A stretch of DNA of 51,610 bases from an uncultured Oscillospiraceae bacterium (GTDB lineage Bacteria > Bacillota > Clostridia > Oscillospirales > Acutalibacteraceae), in the NCBI GenBank assembly GCA_900549155.1, contig URNF01000001.1, forward strand, positions 1 through 51,610. The letters run 5' to 3'. The position numbers and the translations under genes were made by a program. The notes under the pieces are model-generated. The model made no database searches. It was not told the DNA's origin and worked only from the letters and a program-made list of their open reading frames with translations. Positions 8,475 to 15,515 of this stretch are shown piece after piece (the stretch's first letter is position 1; the number at the start of each line of letters is the position of its first letter).

Positions 8475-8503
8475 AGTATAGCATGCGCTGTCAAAAAAAT
8501 CAA
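8475..8503 (-). promoter_or_regulatory. Promoter of small-peptide gene 1
   Basis: On the minus strand TTGATT (8498-8503), 17 bases, TATACT (8475-8480). A nearby TTGACA would leave only 8 bases of spacing, so TTGATT is the better -35. The 5' leader is about 60 bases. Confidence 0.72.
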
Positions 8504-8543
8504 GTGTTTTTTCAAAAAAATTGGCACCTATGAATAAAAGCTG

Positions 8544-9002
8544 TCAACCGCGCGGTTTTTCGCGCAATTCCCGAAAGAACATCCGCAATACATTTGCGCA
8601 TTCCTCTTCGAGCACACCGGCGACGCAGTGCGGCTTGTGGTTATACGGCAGCGAAAACAGATCGACAAGCGACCCGCACGAGCCCGCCTTTTTGTCGGAC
8701 GCGCCGAAAAAGACGCAGCGGATGCGCGCGTTGATGATCGCGCCCGCGCACATGGGGCACGGTTCAAGCGTCACATAGAGGTCGCAGTCGGACAGCCGCC
8801 AGCCGCCGAGCGTTCTGCACGCGTCGGCGATCGCTTCCATCTCGGCATGCGCCGCCGCCTGTTTTGCCGTTTCGCGGCGATTTCTGCCCCTGCCGACGAT
8901 CACGCCGTCCTTCACCACCACCGCGCCGACGGGCACCTCGCCCTCGTCTGCCGCCGCCTGCGCCAGCAAGAGCGCTTCGCGCATGAAGTCCTCATGTGTC
9001 AT
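8544..9002 (-). CDS. tadA: tRNA-specific adenosine deaminase TadA
   Basis: A 152-residue zinc enzyme that converts the wobble adenosine of tRNA-Arg(ACG) to inosine. The deaminase motif is complete: HAE at residues 52-54 (zinc His and catalytic Glu) and PCPMC at 81-85 (two zinc Cys). ATG 9002 (MTHEDFMREAL) is chosen because TGAGGTG precedes it and homologs start here; the open frame runs 33 codons further into the upstream gene. It lies 8 bases after the CPBP protease gene and is last in the DUF1934-argS-CPBP-tadA run, so two tRNA-function genes share an operon. No clear terminator was found after it. Confidence 0.95.
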   Translation of the reverse strand: MTHEDFMREALLLAQAAADEGEVPVGAVVVKDGVIVGRGRNRRETAKQAAAHAEMEAIADACRTLGGWRLSDCDLYVTLEPCPMCAGAIINARIRCVFFGASDKKAGSCGSLVDLFSLPYNHKPHCVAGVLEEECANVLRMFFRELREKPRG

Positions 9003-9010
9003 GGCGCACC

Positions 9011-10012
9011 TCAGGTACAGAAGTTGGTATATGCCGCGCGCAAAACCAGCAGCACAAGCGCCAGGATCATCAACGGCGTTGCCGTCAGTCTCCCGATGCA
9101 AGCCCCCGCTTTCAGCTCACCCTTTTGCGGCAGGCGCATGAGCGGCGAGCGGCGCACGGCGGTGACGATAAACAGCACCAGCCCCAGCAAAAGCAGTCCA
9201 TACATGCACAGTGCCGAAAGGATGTTGCCCTCCGTTTCGGAAAGCTGCATGCGCGCATATTCCAGCACAATGGACAGCGCGTTATTGCAAAAGTGGATCG
9301 CAACGGCGACAGAGACATTCCCCGTCGCCACGGTCAGCCAGCCGAGCACCAGCCCCACCAAAAAGGCGAAAAGGCTCTGTGCCGCATAGCCGTGCATCAC
9401 GCCGAACAGCAACGCCGACAAAAGCACCGCCAGCCCGTCGCCATAGCGCCGCAGCGTCCCGAGCAGCGTCACGCGGAATAAAAGCTCTTCCAAAACAGCG
9501 GGCAAAAGCGCCATCACCAAAAGGTTGACGGCAAGGCTCTGCGGCGTCGCTTCGAGAAAGCTCGGCGCGTCGGGGAGATAGAACCCGTATTGCTCCAAAA
9601 CGGACGAAAAGATGTTGGCGACAATGTTGGCGAGAATGCACGCGCCGATGCCGATGAACGCCGCATTCAGTGTGATCGTCAGGCGCGGTCTGCCGGAAAA
9701 TTTCGGCAGCCTTTTGCGAAACAACAGCAGCGACAAAAGCGTCGGCAGCCCCATCGACGCGGCATACACCGCGCCGTAGAGCAGCAGAAATTGCGTGTTC
9801 GAAAGTCCCAGCGTGTCCGATGTGAGGTCGTCCGCCGCAAGAATCCCGTTTGCGACCAGCACCGTTGCCACGATACTGAACAGAAAGGACAAAAGCGTTA
9901 TGACCAAAATCATCGCGCCGCCGACAAAGTTTCCGTCCTCCCACAGCTGCTCGCGGTCGGCGGGCGTCGGGCGGCGTTTTTGCGGCGTGTCATACGGATA
10001 CGGCAAGATCAT
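9011..10012 (-). CDS. CPBP-family intramembrane metalloprotease (CAAX protease-like)
   Basis: A 333-residue polytopic membrane protein with about eight hydrophobic segments. The Abi/CPBP glutamate motif is present as EELLFR, followed by the His motif GVMHGYAAQS, which together hold the catalytic metal in Rce1-type proteases. A roughly 30-residue charged N-terminus precedes the first membrane segment. ATG 10012 sits directly against AGAGGA with almost no spacing; a TTG at 10006 would be better spaced, so the start is uncertain by two codons. It is 28 bases after argS and 8 bases before tadA. Substrate is unknown; family members process prenylated proteins, peptides or bacteriocins. Confidence 0.9.
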   Translation of the reverse strand: MILPYPYDTPQKRRPTPADREQLWEDGNFVGGAMILVITLLSFLFSIVATVLVANGILAADDLTSDTLGLSNTQFLLLYGAVYAASMGLPTLLSLLLFRKRLPKFSGRPRLTITLNAAFIGIGACILANIVANIFSSVLEQYGFYLPDAPSFLEATPQSLAVNLLVMALLPAVLEELLFRVTLLGTLRRYGDGLAVLLSALLFGVMHGYAAQSLFAFLVGLVLGWLTVATGNVSVAVAIHFCNNALSIVLEYARMQLSETEGNILSALCMYGLLLLGLVLFIVTAVRRSPLMRLPQKGELKAGACIGRLTATPLMILALVLLVLRAAYTNFCT

Positions 10013-10040
10013 TCCTCTTTTCTTTAATGTAAATATACTA

Positions 10041-11783
10041 TTACATGCTTTCGGGCGCGTCGATCTTCAAAAGCCGCAGCACATTGCGCAGGGTGATACG
10101 CGTGGCATCGCACAGCGCCAGGCGCGCCGCCGAAAGCGGCAGGTCCTCGCTCATGACGCGGCAGGCGTTATAGAATTTGTGGAACAGCGTCGCCAGCTCC
10201 AGGCAATAGCGGGTGACGCGGGCGGGATCATATTCCTTTGCCGCTTCCACGATCTCGCGGCTGTAGCCGGAGATGTGGCGGATGAGTTCCCGCTCCTCGG
10301 GCGCCGTGAGGCGGGCAAGCTCCGCCGCCGTCACAGCAGGCAGGGTGACGCCGCTTTCCGCCACCTTGCGGAACAGCGAGCAGATGCGTGCGTGCGCATA
10401 CTGAACATAATAGACAGGGTTATCGGACGACTGCTCGATGGCAAGTCCGAGGTCGAAATCCATCTGCGAATTGGCTTCGCGCTGGATGAAGAAGAACCGT
10501 GCGGCATCCACGGGCACTTCGTCGAGAAGATCGCCGAGCTGGATCGCCTTGCCGGAGCGCTTGGACATGCGCACAATCTCGCCGTCGCGCATCAGCCGCA
10601 CCAGCTGCATCAGCACAACGTGCAGACGGTCGCCGTCCATGCCGATGGCGTCCATCGCGCCTTTCATGCGGGCAACGTGGCCGTGGTGATCCGCACCCCA
10701 CACGTCGATGCAGGTGTCAAAGCCGCGCAGGAATTTGTTGCGGTGATAGGCGATGTCGGCGGCGAAATAGGTCGGGTTGCCGTTGGCGCGCACAAGCACG
10801 TCGTCTTTGAGCTCCAGCTTTTCGATCTCGGCGTCGGTCTTGCCCGCCGCTTTCAGCTTTTTCGTGAGCACCTCGGCGTTTTTATACCACAAAGCGCCCT
10901 CTTTTTCATAGGTCAGTCCCTTTGCGGTGAGCAGGTCGATGACCTCTTTGACCTCACCGCTTGCGTGCAGGCGGGACTCTTTGAACCATTCGTCATACAC
11001 GATGCGATAGCGCTCCATGTCCGCGTGCATCTTTTCGATGTTGAGCGGCAGGGCGTAGTCGACGAGTGCCTTTCTGCGCTTGTCGCTGTCGGCGTTCACG
11101 AACGCGTCGCCGTGCAGAGCGGCAAACGCCTTGGCGTGCTTTGTGATGTCGTCGCCGTGATAGGCGTCCTCGGGCAGCGGCACGGCGTCCTCGCCCTTGA
11201 AAAGCTGCAGATAGCGCACCTCAAGCGAGGTGGCGAATTTTTCGATCTGGTTGCCCGCGTCGTTGATATAAAACTCCCGCGACACGTCAAAGCCCGCCGC
11301 AGACAGCACCGCCGCCAGGCAGTCGCCCAAAGCGCCGCCGCGCGCGTTGCCCATGTGCATCGGACCGGTCGGGTTGGCGGAAACAAATTCCACCATCACC
11401 TTTTTGCCGCCGCCGAAATCCGACTTTCCGTAGTTCTCGCCCTTTGCGAGCACATCGCCGACAACGGCGGCGTAATAGGCGGGCGACAGGGTGAAATTCA
11501 AAAAGCCTGCTCCCGCGACATCGGCACTTTCAAAATAGGTGTCGGAAAGGTCGAGGTGCTGCAAAAGCGTCTCGGCGATCTGCCGCGGCGCACGGTGAAA
11601 CGTGCGGGCGGAGACGAGCGCCGCGTTGGCGGAAAGGTCGCCGTGGGCGCGGTCGGCGGGGATCTCCACCGTGAAGGGCGGCAGTTCGCCCGCGGGCAGC
11701 TCCCCTGCCGCAAATGCAGCGGCGGCAGCCGCAGCAAGGCGTGCTTTCAGGGTGGCTTCGGTTTTTTCTACGATCACTGACAT
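10041..11783 (-). CDS. argS: Arginine-tRNA ligase
   Basis: A 580-residue class I aminoacyl-tRNA synthetase that attaches arginine to tRNA-Arg. Visible are the ArgS N-terminal domain, the HIGH-equivalent HMGNARGG (after SANPTGPM), the KMSKS-equivalent RMSKRSG followed by QLGDLLDEV, and the C-terminal anticodon-binding DALR domain ending KIDAPESM. ATG 11783 (MSVIVEKTEATL) is chosen because AAAGGAT lies about 10 bases upstream; the frame is open for 34 more codons into the neighbouring gene. It follows the DUF1934 gene by 16 bases. No T-box leader is seen upstream of the operon. Confidence 0.97.
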   Translation of the reverse strand: MSVIVEKTEATLKARLAAAAAAAFAAGELPAGELPPFTVEIPADRAHGDLSANAALVSARTFHRAPRQIAETLLQHLDLSDTYFESADVAGAGFLNFTLSPAYYAAVVGDVLAKGENYGKSDFGGGKKVMVEFVSANPTGPMHMGNARGGALGDCLAAVLSAAGFDVSREFYINDAGNQIEKFATSLEVRYLQLFKGEDAVPLPEDAYHGDDITKHAKAFAALHGDAFVNADSDKRRKALVDYALPLNIEKMHADMERYRIVYDEWFKESRLHASGEVKEVIDLLTAKGLTYEKEGALWYKNAEVLTKKLKAAGKTDAEIEKLELKDDVLVRANGNPTYFAADIAYHRNKFLRGFDTCIDVWGADHHGHVARMKGAMDAIGMDGDRLHVVLMQLVRLMRDGEIVRMSKRSGKAIQLGDLLDEVPVDAARFFFIQREANSQMDFDLGLAIEQSSDNPVYYVQYAHARICSLFRKVAESGVTLPAVTAAELARLTAPEERELIRHISGYSREIVEAAKEYDPARVTRYCLELATLFHKFYNACRVMSEDLPLSAARLALCDATRITLRNVLRLLKIDAPESM

Positions 11784-11799
11784 ATAGGTTAACATCCTT

Positions 11800-12225
11800 T
11801 CAGTTTTTCGGGCGAACGGTGACGGACAGCTCCTGCCGCGACAGCATACTGCCGCCGACATCGAGCGTATAGGCAAGCTGCACACTGCCGCCGTTTTCCG
11901 TCATTTCCTGCTCCATTTTTTCGGTGAACACGCCCAGCATCAGATCACCGTAGGGCGTGCCGTAGCTGCAGAGGTGTCGTCGCTTGTGCTCCAGCACCAA
12001 AAGCCCCGCGTGCGTCCCCGTGCGGGACAGGGTCACCTTTTCGGGCTGCACCGTCAGAGTCGTATCCGTTCCCTCCATGCCGGTGGCGGCGCTTTCGCGA
12101 TAGAAAAGCCGCACGCCGTCGGGCATGACGGTCATTGTGCCGTCGGTCAGAAGCTCCGAGCGATCCTTTTGCCCGTTTACGTCCTGCTTGCCGACAATGG
12201 AAATGAGAACCTCCAAGCGTCGCAC
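11800..12225 (-). CDS. DUF1934 (YwiB-like) beta-barrel protein
   Basis: A 141-residue soluble protein of the DUF1934 family, predicted calycin-like beta barrel, function unknown. Family features are the strand-rich sequence and the repeated acidic/aromatic pattern through PDGVRLFYRESAATGMEGT and the C-terminal YTLDVGGSMLSRQELSVTV. In Bacillus subtilis ywiB also directly precedes argS, and the same order is kept here, which supports the call. The annotated GTG 12225 has AAAAAGGGG immediately before it; a TTG at 12216 (MEVLISIVGKQ) is better spaced from that site and may be the true start. First gene of the argS operon. Confidence 0.85.
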   Translation of the reverse strand: MRRLEVLISIVGKQDVNGQKDRSELLTDGTMTVMPDGVRLFYRESAATGMEGTDTTLTVQPEKVTLSRTGTHAGLLVLEHKRRHLCSYGTPYGDLMLGVFTEKMEQEMTENGGSVQLAYTLDVGGSMLSRQELSVTVRPKN

Positions 12226-12250
12226 CCCTTTTTATACCATAAGTAAGAGT

Positions 12251-12279
12251 AGTGTAGCACACTTTTTCGAATTGCGCAA
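12251..12279 (-). promoter_or_regulatory. Promoter of the DUF1934-argS operon
   Basis: On the minus strand TTGCGC (12274-12279), 17 bases, TACACT (12251-12256), ending about 25 bases before the coding start. Confidence 0.6.
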
Positions 12280-12282
12280 TAG

Positions 12283-12321
12283 AAAAGAGCCATTCAAAAC
12301 TCTGTTTTGAATGGCTCTTTT
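12283..12321. terminator. Perfect bidirectional terminator after the DUF1540 gene
   Basis: A perfect 17-bp inverted repeat (12283-12299 with 12305-12321) whose arms begin AAAAGAGCC and end GGCTCTTTT, so it carries T runs in both directions. It ends transcripts from the minus-strand DUF1540 gene and insulates the argS promoter next to it. Confidence 0.88.
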
Positions 12322-12334
12322 CGGCGAGAATCCG

Positions 12335-12502
12335 TTATTTCTTTTCAAAAGAAAGGCAATCGGTGCACTGATCCATGGTCGGATTGGCTTCGTGCGTGCC
12401 GACGGTGATGCAGTCCAGCGAGCAATATGCGCCGCAGGTGCTGTGATTCTTGCACTGCTCAACGCTGCACTGGATGCAATGGTTTTCCTTAGAACATCCC
12501 AT
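12335..12502 (-). CDS. DUF1540 cysteine-rich miniprotein
   Basis: A 55-residue protein with eight cysteines arranged as C.KENHCIQCSVEQCKNHST, then CGAYCSLDCITVGTHEANPT and QCTDCLSFEK. This is the DUF1540 pattern found almost only in Clostridia and relatives; the conserved cysteines suggest bound metal, but the role is unknown. ATG 12502 (MGCSKENHC) is chosen because a perfect AAGGAGG lies 9 bases upstream; the open frame extends 12 codons further. It is 72 bases after the deacetylase gene, with a small GAGGGC/GCCCTC hairpin between (about 12530-12545), so it may be cotranscribed with it. Confidence 0.93.
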   Translation of the reverse strand: MGCSKENHCIQCSVEQCKNHSTCGAYCSLDCITVGTHEANPTMDQCTDCLSFEKK

Positions 12503-12574
12503 GACGGCGGCCTCCTTTCCGGAAATCTCCGAGGGCAAACGCCCTCCTTCACAGTATGCCCCGCCGCCTTCAAA

Positions 12575-13378
12575 TTATCCTATATCCGACAGCTTTCCGA
12601 AGCTATAGCCCATTTCTTTCCATTTTGTGAGCAGGTCGTCGAGAATTTCGCAGTTGGTGCGCGAGGTGCTGTGCAGCAGCACGATCGCGCCCGGATGCAC
12701 GCGCGGCAGCAGCTTTGCAAACGCCTGCTCCCGTGTCGGCTGGTCGTTCACATACCAATCCACATACGCAAGGCTCCAAAAGCAGGTCTTATAGCCCCGC
12801 TCGTGCGCCATCTGCAAATTCTGTTCGCTGTATTTCCCCTGCGGCGGGCGATAGAATTTCTGCATGTCGCTGCCCGTGATCTCCTTATACAGCGTTTCAA
12901 GCGAGCCGAGCTCCTTTTCAAAGCCCTCGGCTGTGCTGATGGCGGACATGTCGGGGTGATGATAGGTGTGGTTGCCGACGATGTGCCCCTCGGCGACCAT
13001 GCGCTTCACAAGCTCCGGCCGGCTTTCGGCAAAATTGCCGACAATGAAAAACGCCGCGGGAACGTTGTGCTTTTTGAGCGTATCCAAAATGGGCGCGGTA
13101 TACCCGTTGTCATACCCTGCATCAAACGTGAGATAGATCACCTTTTTCGAGGTGTCCCCCGTATACACGGCGTTATATTTTGCCAGCGCCGCGGCGGACG
13201 CGTTGCCGACCGGCGTTTCCCCGTCCTTTTGAAAACGCAGCCCCCAGTTGGTGTTGGCAGCGGCGGTCGCCACCGAAACGGCGGTGTGCAGCCGCGCCCA
13301 CGCGACGGTGCCGACCAGCACGGCGGCACAGCAGAAAAGCGCCGTCAGAATATGACGTCGACGAACGATCCAATACAT
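12575..13378 (-). CDS. pdaA: PdaA-like peptidoglycan N-acetylmuramic acid deacetylase
   Basis: A 267-residue polysaccharide deacetylase. Residues 11-30 form an N-terminal membrane anchor or signal, followed by NWGLRFQKDGETPVG, typical of the PdaA subgroup that makes muramic delta-lactam in spore cortex. NodB motifs are visible: TFDAGYDNGY (from residue 84, catalytic Asp), HTYHH (137-141, metal His), RPPQGKY and a final LLHS. The substitution of the second Asp of TFDDG by Ala is normal for PdaA. GGGGGAG precedes ATG 13378. It diverges from the thiamine riboswitch unit. If the PdaA assignment is right, it implies a spore-forming lineage or retained sporulation genes; a vegetative wall deacetylase is the alternative. 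Confidence 0.87.
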   Translation of the reverse strand: MYWIVRRRHILTALFCCAAVLVGTVAWARLHTAVSVATAAANTNWGLRFQKDGETPVGNASAAALAKYNAVYTGDTSKKVIYLTFDAGYDNGYTAPILDTLKKHNVPAAFFIVGNFAESRPELVKRMVAEGHIVGNHTYHHPDMSAISTAEGFEKELGSLETLYKEITGSDMQKFYRPPQGKYSEQNLQMAHERGYKTCFWSLAYVDWYVNDQPTREQAFAKLLPRVHPGAIVLLHSTSRTNCEILDDLLTKWKEMGYSFGKLSDIG

Positions 13379-13427
13379 AGCGTCTCCCCCTTCGTCACAC
13401 CATATGCGAAAAAACGGCGAAAAATGC

Positions 13428-13456
13428 TTGACAATTCCGAAAAACCGCTCTACAAT
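13428..13456 (+). promoter_or_regulatory. Promoter of the thiT unit
   Basis: TTGACA (13428-13433), 17 bases, TACAAT (13451-13456), just upstream of the riboswitch. Confidence 0.88.
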
Positions 13457-13465
13457 AAGGGAAAA

Positions 13466-13556
13466 GCAAGGGGCGCTGACTTTGTCGTCGGCTGAGAGCG
13501 GATGCGCACATCCGAAACCCTTTAACCTGATCCGGGTAATGCCGGCGGAGGGAGCA
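13466..13556 (+). promoter_or_regulatory. TPP riboswitch (THI element)
   Basis: The conserved thiamine-pyrophosphate aptamer elements are present in order: CTGAGAGCGG (from 13492), the P3 hairpin region GATGCGCACATC, GAAACCCTTTAACCTGATC (13514-13532) and GGGTAATGCCGGCGGAGGGA (13534-13553). Binding of TPP should favour the terminator at 13584-13617 and switch off thiT. Outer limits are approximate. Confidence 0.95.
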
Positions 13557-13583
13557 AATAGGGCGCTTTGGCGTGATGTTTGG

Positions 13584-13617
13584 ATTTCTCCGTTTTTCGG
13601 GGAAATTTTTGTTTTTT
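13584..13617 (+). terminator. Riboswitch expression platform: terminator before thiT
   Basis: A 9-bp stem (ATTTCTCCG, 13584-13592, with CGGGGAAAT, 13598-13606, one U-G pair) with a T5 loop, followed by TTTTT G TTTTTT to 13617, and then the AAGGAG of thiT. The position between aptamer and gene indicates transcriptional attenuation. Confidence 0.85.
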
Positions 13618-13631
13618 AAGGAGTTTTTGGT

Positions 13632-14447
13632 ATGCAGAAAAAAACCGTCCGTCTCGTCGAAGGTGCCGTCATGGTGGCGTTTGCCGTCATTCTGAGCCTT
13701 CTCAAAATTCTCGAGCTGCCCTACGGCGGCAGTGTCACCGTGTGCAGCATGCTGCCGATCCTCATCATCGCCTATCGCCACGGTGTGGGCTTCGGCAGCT
13801 TCACCGCCCTTGTCTACGGCGTTGTGCAGATGCTGCTCGGCATGAAGAACGTGCTGTATTTCACGACCCCTCTGTCCATCGCCGCCGTCATCGTTCTTGA
13901 CTATATCCTCGCCTTTGCCGCTTTGGGGCTCGGCGGTGCGTTTCGCAAGGTCGTCCGTCGGCAGGCGGCGGCACTGGAGCTCGGCACGCTGCTTGCCTGC
14001 TTTGTGCGGTATATCTGCCACGTCATTTCCGGCTGCACCGTCTGGGCGGGACTTTCCATTCCCTCTGCGGATGCGCTGCTTTATTCTCTTGCCTACAACG
14101 CGACCTACATGATTCCTGAGACCATCGTCACCCTGCTCGGCGCGGCGCTCATCGGGCGCGTGCTCGATTTCCGTCATGACACGGTCACGCGTCTCACCGA
14201 CGAGAGCCGCACGCTCAATGTGCCCGCGATCCTCGGCGGCGTTGCCGTGGTGGGCGCGCTCATTTTCGATGTGTGCGAGGTGTTTGCGAAGCTGCAGGAT
14301 GCCGAGACCGGCAATTTCCTCATCACGGGACTTGCCGATGTGCGCTGGGGCGCTGTCGGTATTGTGTCCGCAATCTGTTTTATTTTTGCCGTTTTCTGCT
14401 TTTTTGTGTTTTCGCCCAAAAAAGACTTGCAAAGTAAAAATAAATGA
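13632..14447 (+). CDS. thiT: Thiamine ECF transporter S component ThiT, with C-terminal membrane extension
   Basis: A 271-residue integral membrane protein that captures thiamine and works with a shared ECF module (EcfAA'T), not encoded here. The first ~190 residues match ThiT: an opening VRLVEGAVMVAFAVILSLLK helix, the MLPILIIAYRHGVGFG loop, and the RYICHVISGCTVWA segment near the substrate pocket. Placement behind a TPP riboswitch fixes the substrate class. ThiT is usually near 180-200 residues; this one has about 80 extra residues with two further hydrophobic segments (LNVPAILGGVAVVGALIFDV and WGAVGIVSAICFIFAVFCFF). RBS AAGGAG at 13618-13623. The promoter of the next unit lies inside its last codons. 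Confidence 0.95.
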   Translation: MQKKTVRLVEGAVMVAFAVILSLLKILELPYGGSVTVCSMLPILIIAYRHGVGFGSFTALVYGVVQMLLGMKNVLYFTTPLSIAAVIVLDYILAFAALGLGGAFRKVVRRQAAALELGTLLACFVRYICHVISGCTVWAGLSIPSADALLYSLAYNATYMIPETIVTLLGAALIGRVLDFRHDTVTRLTDESRTLNVPAILGGVAVVGALIFDVCEVFAKLQDAETGNFLITGLADVRWGAVGIVSAICFIFAVFCFFVFSPKKDLQSKNK

Positions 14448-14455
14448 TGTATACT
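14427..14455 (+). promoter_or_regulatory. Promoter of small-peptide gene 2
   Basis: TTGCAA (14427-14432), 17 bases, TATACT (14450-14455). It overlaps the end of thiT and lies 31 bases before the small gene's ATG, so that gene can be expressed independently of the TPP riboswitch. Confidence 0.82.
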
Positions 14456-14486
14456 GTCTTTAGATCAGTACCATCGGAGGTGTCTC

Positions 14487-14603
14487 ATGAAAAAGCAGTA
14501 TACTGCCCCCACCATGCAGTTGGTGGAATGTCAGATCCGCGAACGGATCGGCGCCGACTATGATGACATCAGTAATTGGTCGCCGCTGAAGCCGGTTAAC
14601 TGA
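14487..14603 (+). CDS. Small peptide gene 2 (38 residues, MKKQYTAP family)
   Basis: A compact monocistronic unit: promoter 14427-14455, GGAGG at 14476-14480, ATG 14487, TGA 14601-14603, and a strong terminator starting 7 bases later. The product begins MKKQYTAPTMQLVECQIRER and ends in IGADYDDISNWSPLKPVN. It shares MKKQY.AP, I.A.D..DI and S.LKP with the 39-residue product encoded at 8287-8406. It is acidic in the second half, has one Cys, no signal peptide and no membrane segment. Function is unknown to me; possibilities are a small regulatory or adaptor protein, a signalling-peptide precursor, or a precursor for modification encoded elsewhere. Conservation of both ends with divergence in the middle suggests two functional termini. 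Confidence 0.85.
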   Translation: MKKQYTAPTMQLVECQIRERIGADYDDISNWSPLKPVN

Positions 14604-14610
14604 AGCAAAA

Positions 14611-14649
14611 AGAAGCCCTTGCTTTCAAAAAGCAAGGGCTTCTTTTTTT
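14611..14649 (+). terminator. Terminator of small-peptide gene 2
   Basis: A perfect 15-bp stem (AGAAGCCCTTGCTTT, 14611-14625, with 14629-14643), three-base loop, then a run of six to seven T. Very strong, so little readthrough into the ABC operon downstream is expected. Confidence 0.93.
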
Positions 14650-14750
14650 GCGCCGGGAACCTCATTTTTTCTTTTTACACACTCCCGCTTTCGGTGCATA
14701 CAATGGAAAGAAGGGCGGCGGCGGTCGCCCACCGAAGGGATGGGCTTTCT

Positions 14751-15515
14751 ATGGAGATCTTACGCGTTGAAAATATAGAGCAGACCTATCAGGCGAAAAA
14801 CGGCGAGGTCACCGCGCTGCGGGATGTGAGCTTCTCGATGAACAGCGGCGATTTCTACAGCCTTGTCGGTCCGTCCGGCTGCGGAAAATCGACGCTGCTT
14901 TCCATCATTGCGGGACTGCTTCCCCCGTCCGGCGGGCGGGTGCTCATCGGCGGCGAGGAAGTGAAGGGCAGCTCGCCGCGCATCGGGTATATGCTGCAAA
15001 AAGACAACCTGCTCGAATGGCGCACCATCCGTCAGAACGTACTTTTCGGGCTGGAGATCCGGCGACAGCTGAACAAGGAGACCGTCGCGCACGCCGATCA
15101 CCTGCTGAAGACCTATGGACTTTTTGAATTTCGCGACAAATATCCGACACAGCTTTCGGGCGGCATGCGGCAGCGCGCCGCGCTCATCCGCACGCTGGCG
15201 GTGCGCCCCGACATTCTGCTGCTCGACGAGGCGTTTTCCGCGCTCGATTATCAAACGCGCCTGTCGGTCACCGAGGATGTCTACGGCATTTTGAAGCGCG
15301 AGCAGGTCACCACGCTGATGGTGACCCACGACATTCCGGAGTGCATCAGCATGAGCGATGTGGTCGTCATTCTGACGCCCCGTCCCGCGACCGTGCGGGA
15401 GCTTCTCCCCATCCGCTTCGATCTCCCCGCGCGCACGCCGCTTTCCTGCCGCAACACCCCGCAATTTTCCGCCTATTTCGACCATATTTGGAAAGAGCTG
15501 GAGCGACATGACTGA
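14751..15515 (+). CDS. ABC importer ATPase (SsuB/TauB/ThiZ type)
   Basis: A 254-residue cytoplasmic ATPase. Walker A GPSGCGKST, signature LSGGMRQRAALIRTLA, Walker B ILLLDEAFSALD and switch VTHDIPE are all intact. It belongs to the nitrate/sulfonate/taurine/thiamine-precursor transporter ATPase group. ATG 14751 (MEILRVENIEQTYQ) is chosen: AAGGGATGGG precedes it and the family starts here; the open frame extends 44 codons upstream through the peptide terminator. The stop overlaps the permease start by 8 bases. With the NMT1/THI5-like binding protein downstream and thiT upstream, transport of a thiamine pyrimidine precursor is a fair hypothesis, but no TPP riboswitch controls this operon. Confidence 0.9.
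   Translation: MEILRVENIEQTYQAKNGEVTALRDVSFSMNSGDFYSLVGPSGCGKSTLLSIIAGLLPPSGGRVLIGGEEVKGSSPRIGYMLQKDNLLEWRTIRQNVLFGLEIRRQLNKETVAHADHLLKTYGLFEFRDKYPTQLSGGMRQRAALIRTLAVRPDILLLDEAFSALDYQTRLSVTEDVYGILKREQVTTLMVTHDIPECISMSDVVVILTPRPATVRELLPIRFDLPARTPLSCRNTPQFSAYFDHIWKELERHD

Noticed and set aside
8480..8496. TTGACA as the -35 of small-peptide gene 1
   Set aside because: It would sit only 8 bases from the TATACT; TTGATT at 17 bases is the workable element.
9795..11780. 661-codon plus-strand frame opposite the CPBP protease and argS genes
   Set aside because: It spans two well-supported minus-strand genes and their gap and shows only shadow composition.
12226..12300. T-box or other leader before the argS operon
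   Set aside because: Only a promoter and a very short leader fit between the DUF1934 gene and the neighbouring terminator; no T-box sequence was seen.
14487..14603. Small peptide 2 as a RiPP precursor of the adjacent ABC transporter
   Set aside because: The transporter is an importer with a binding lipoprotein, no modification enzyme is nearby, and a strong terminator separates the two.
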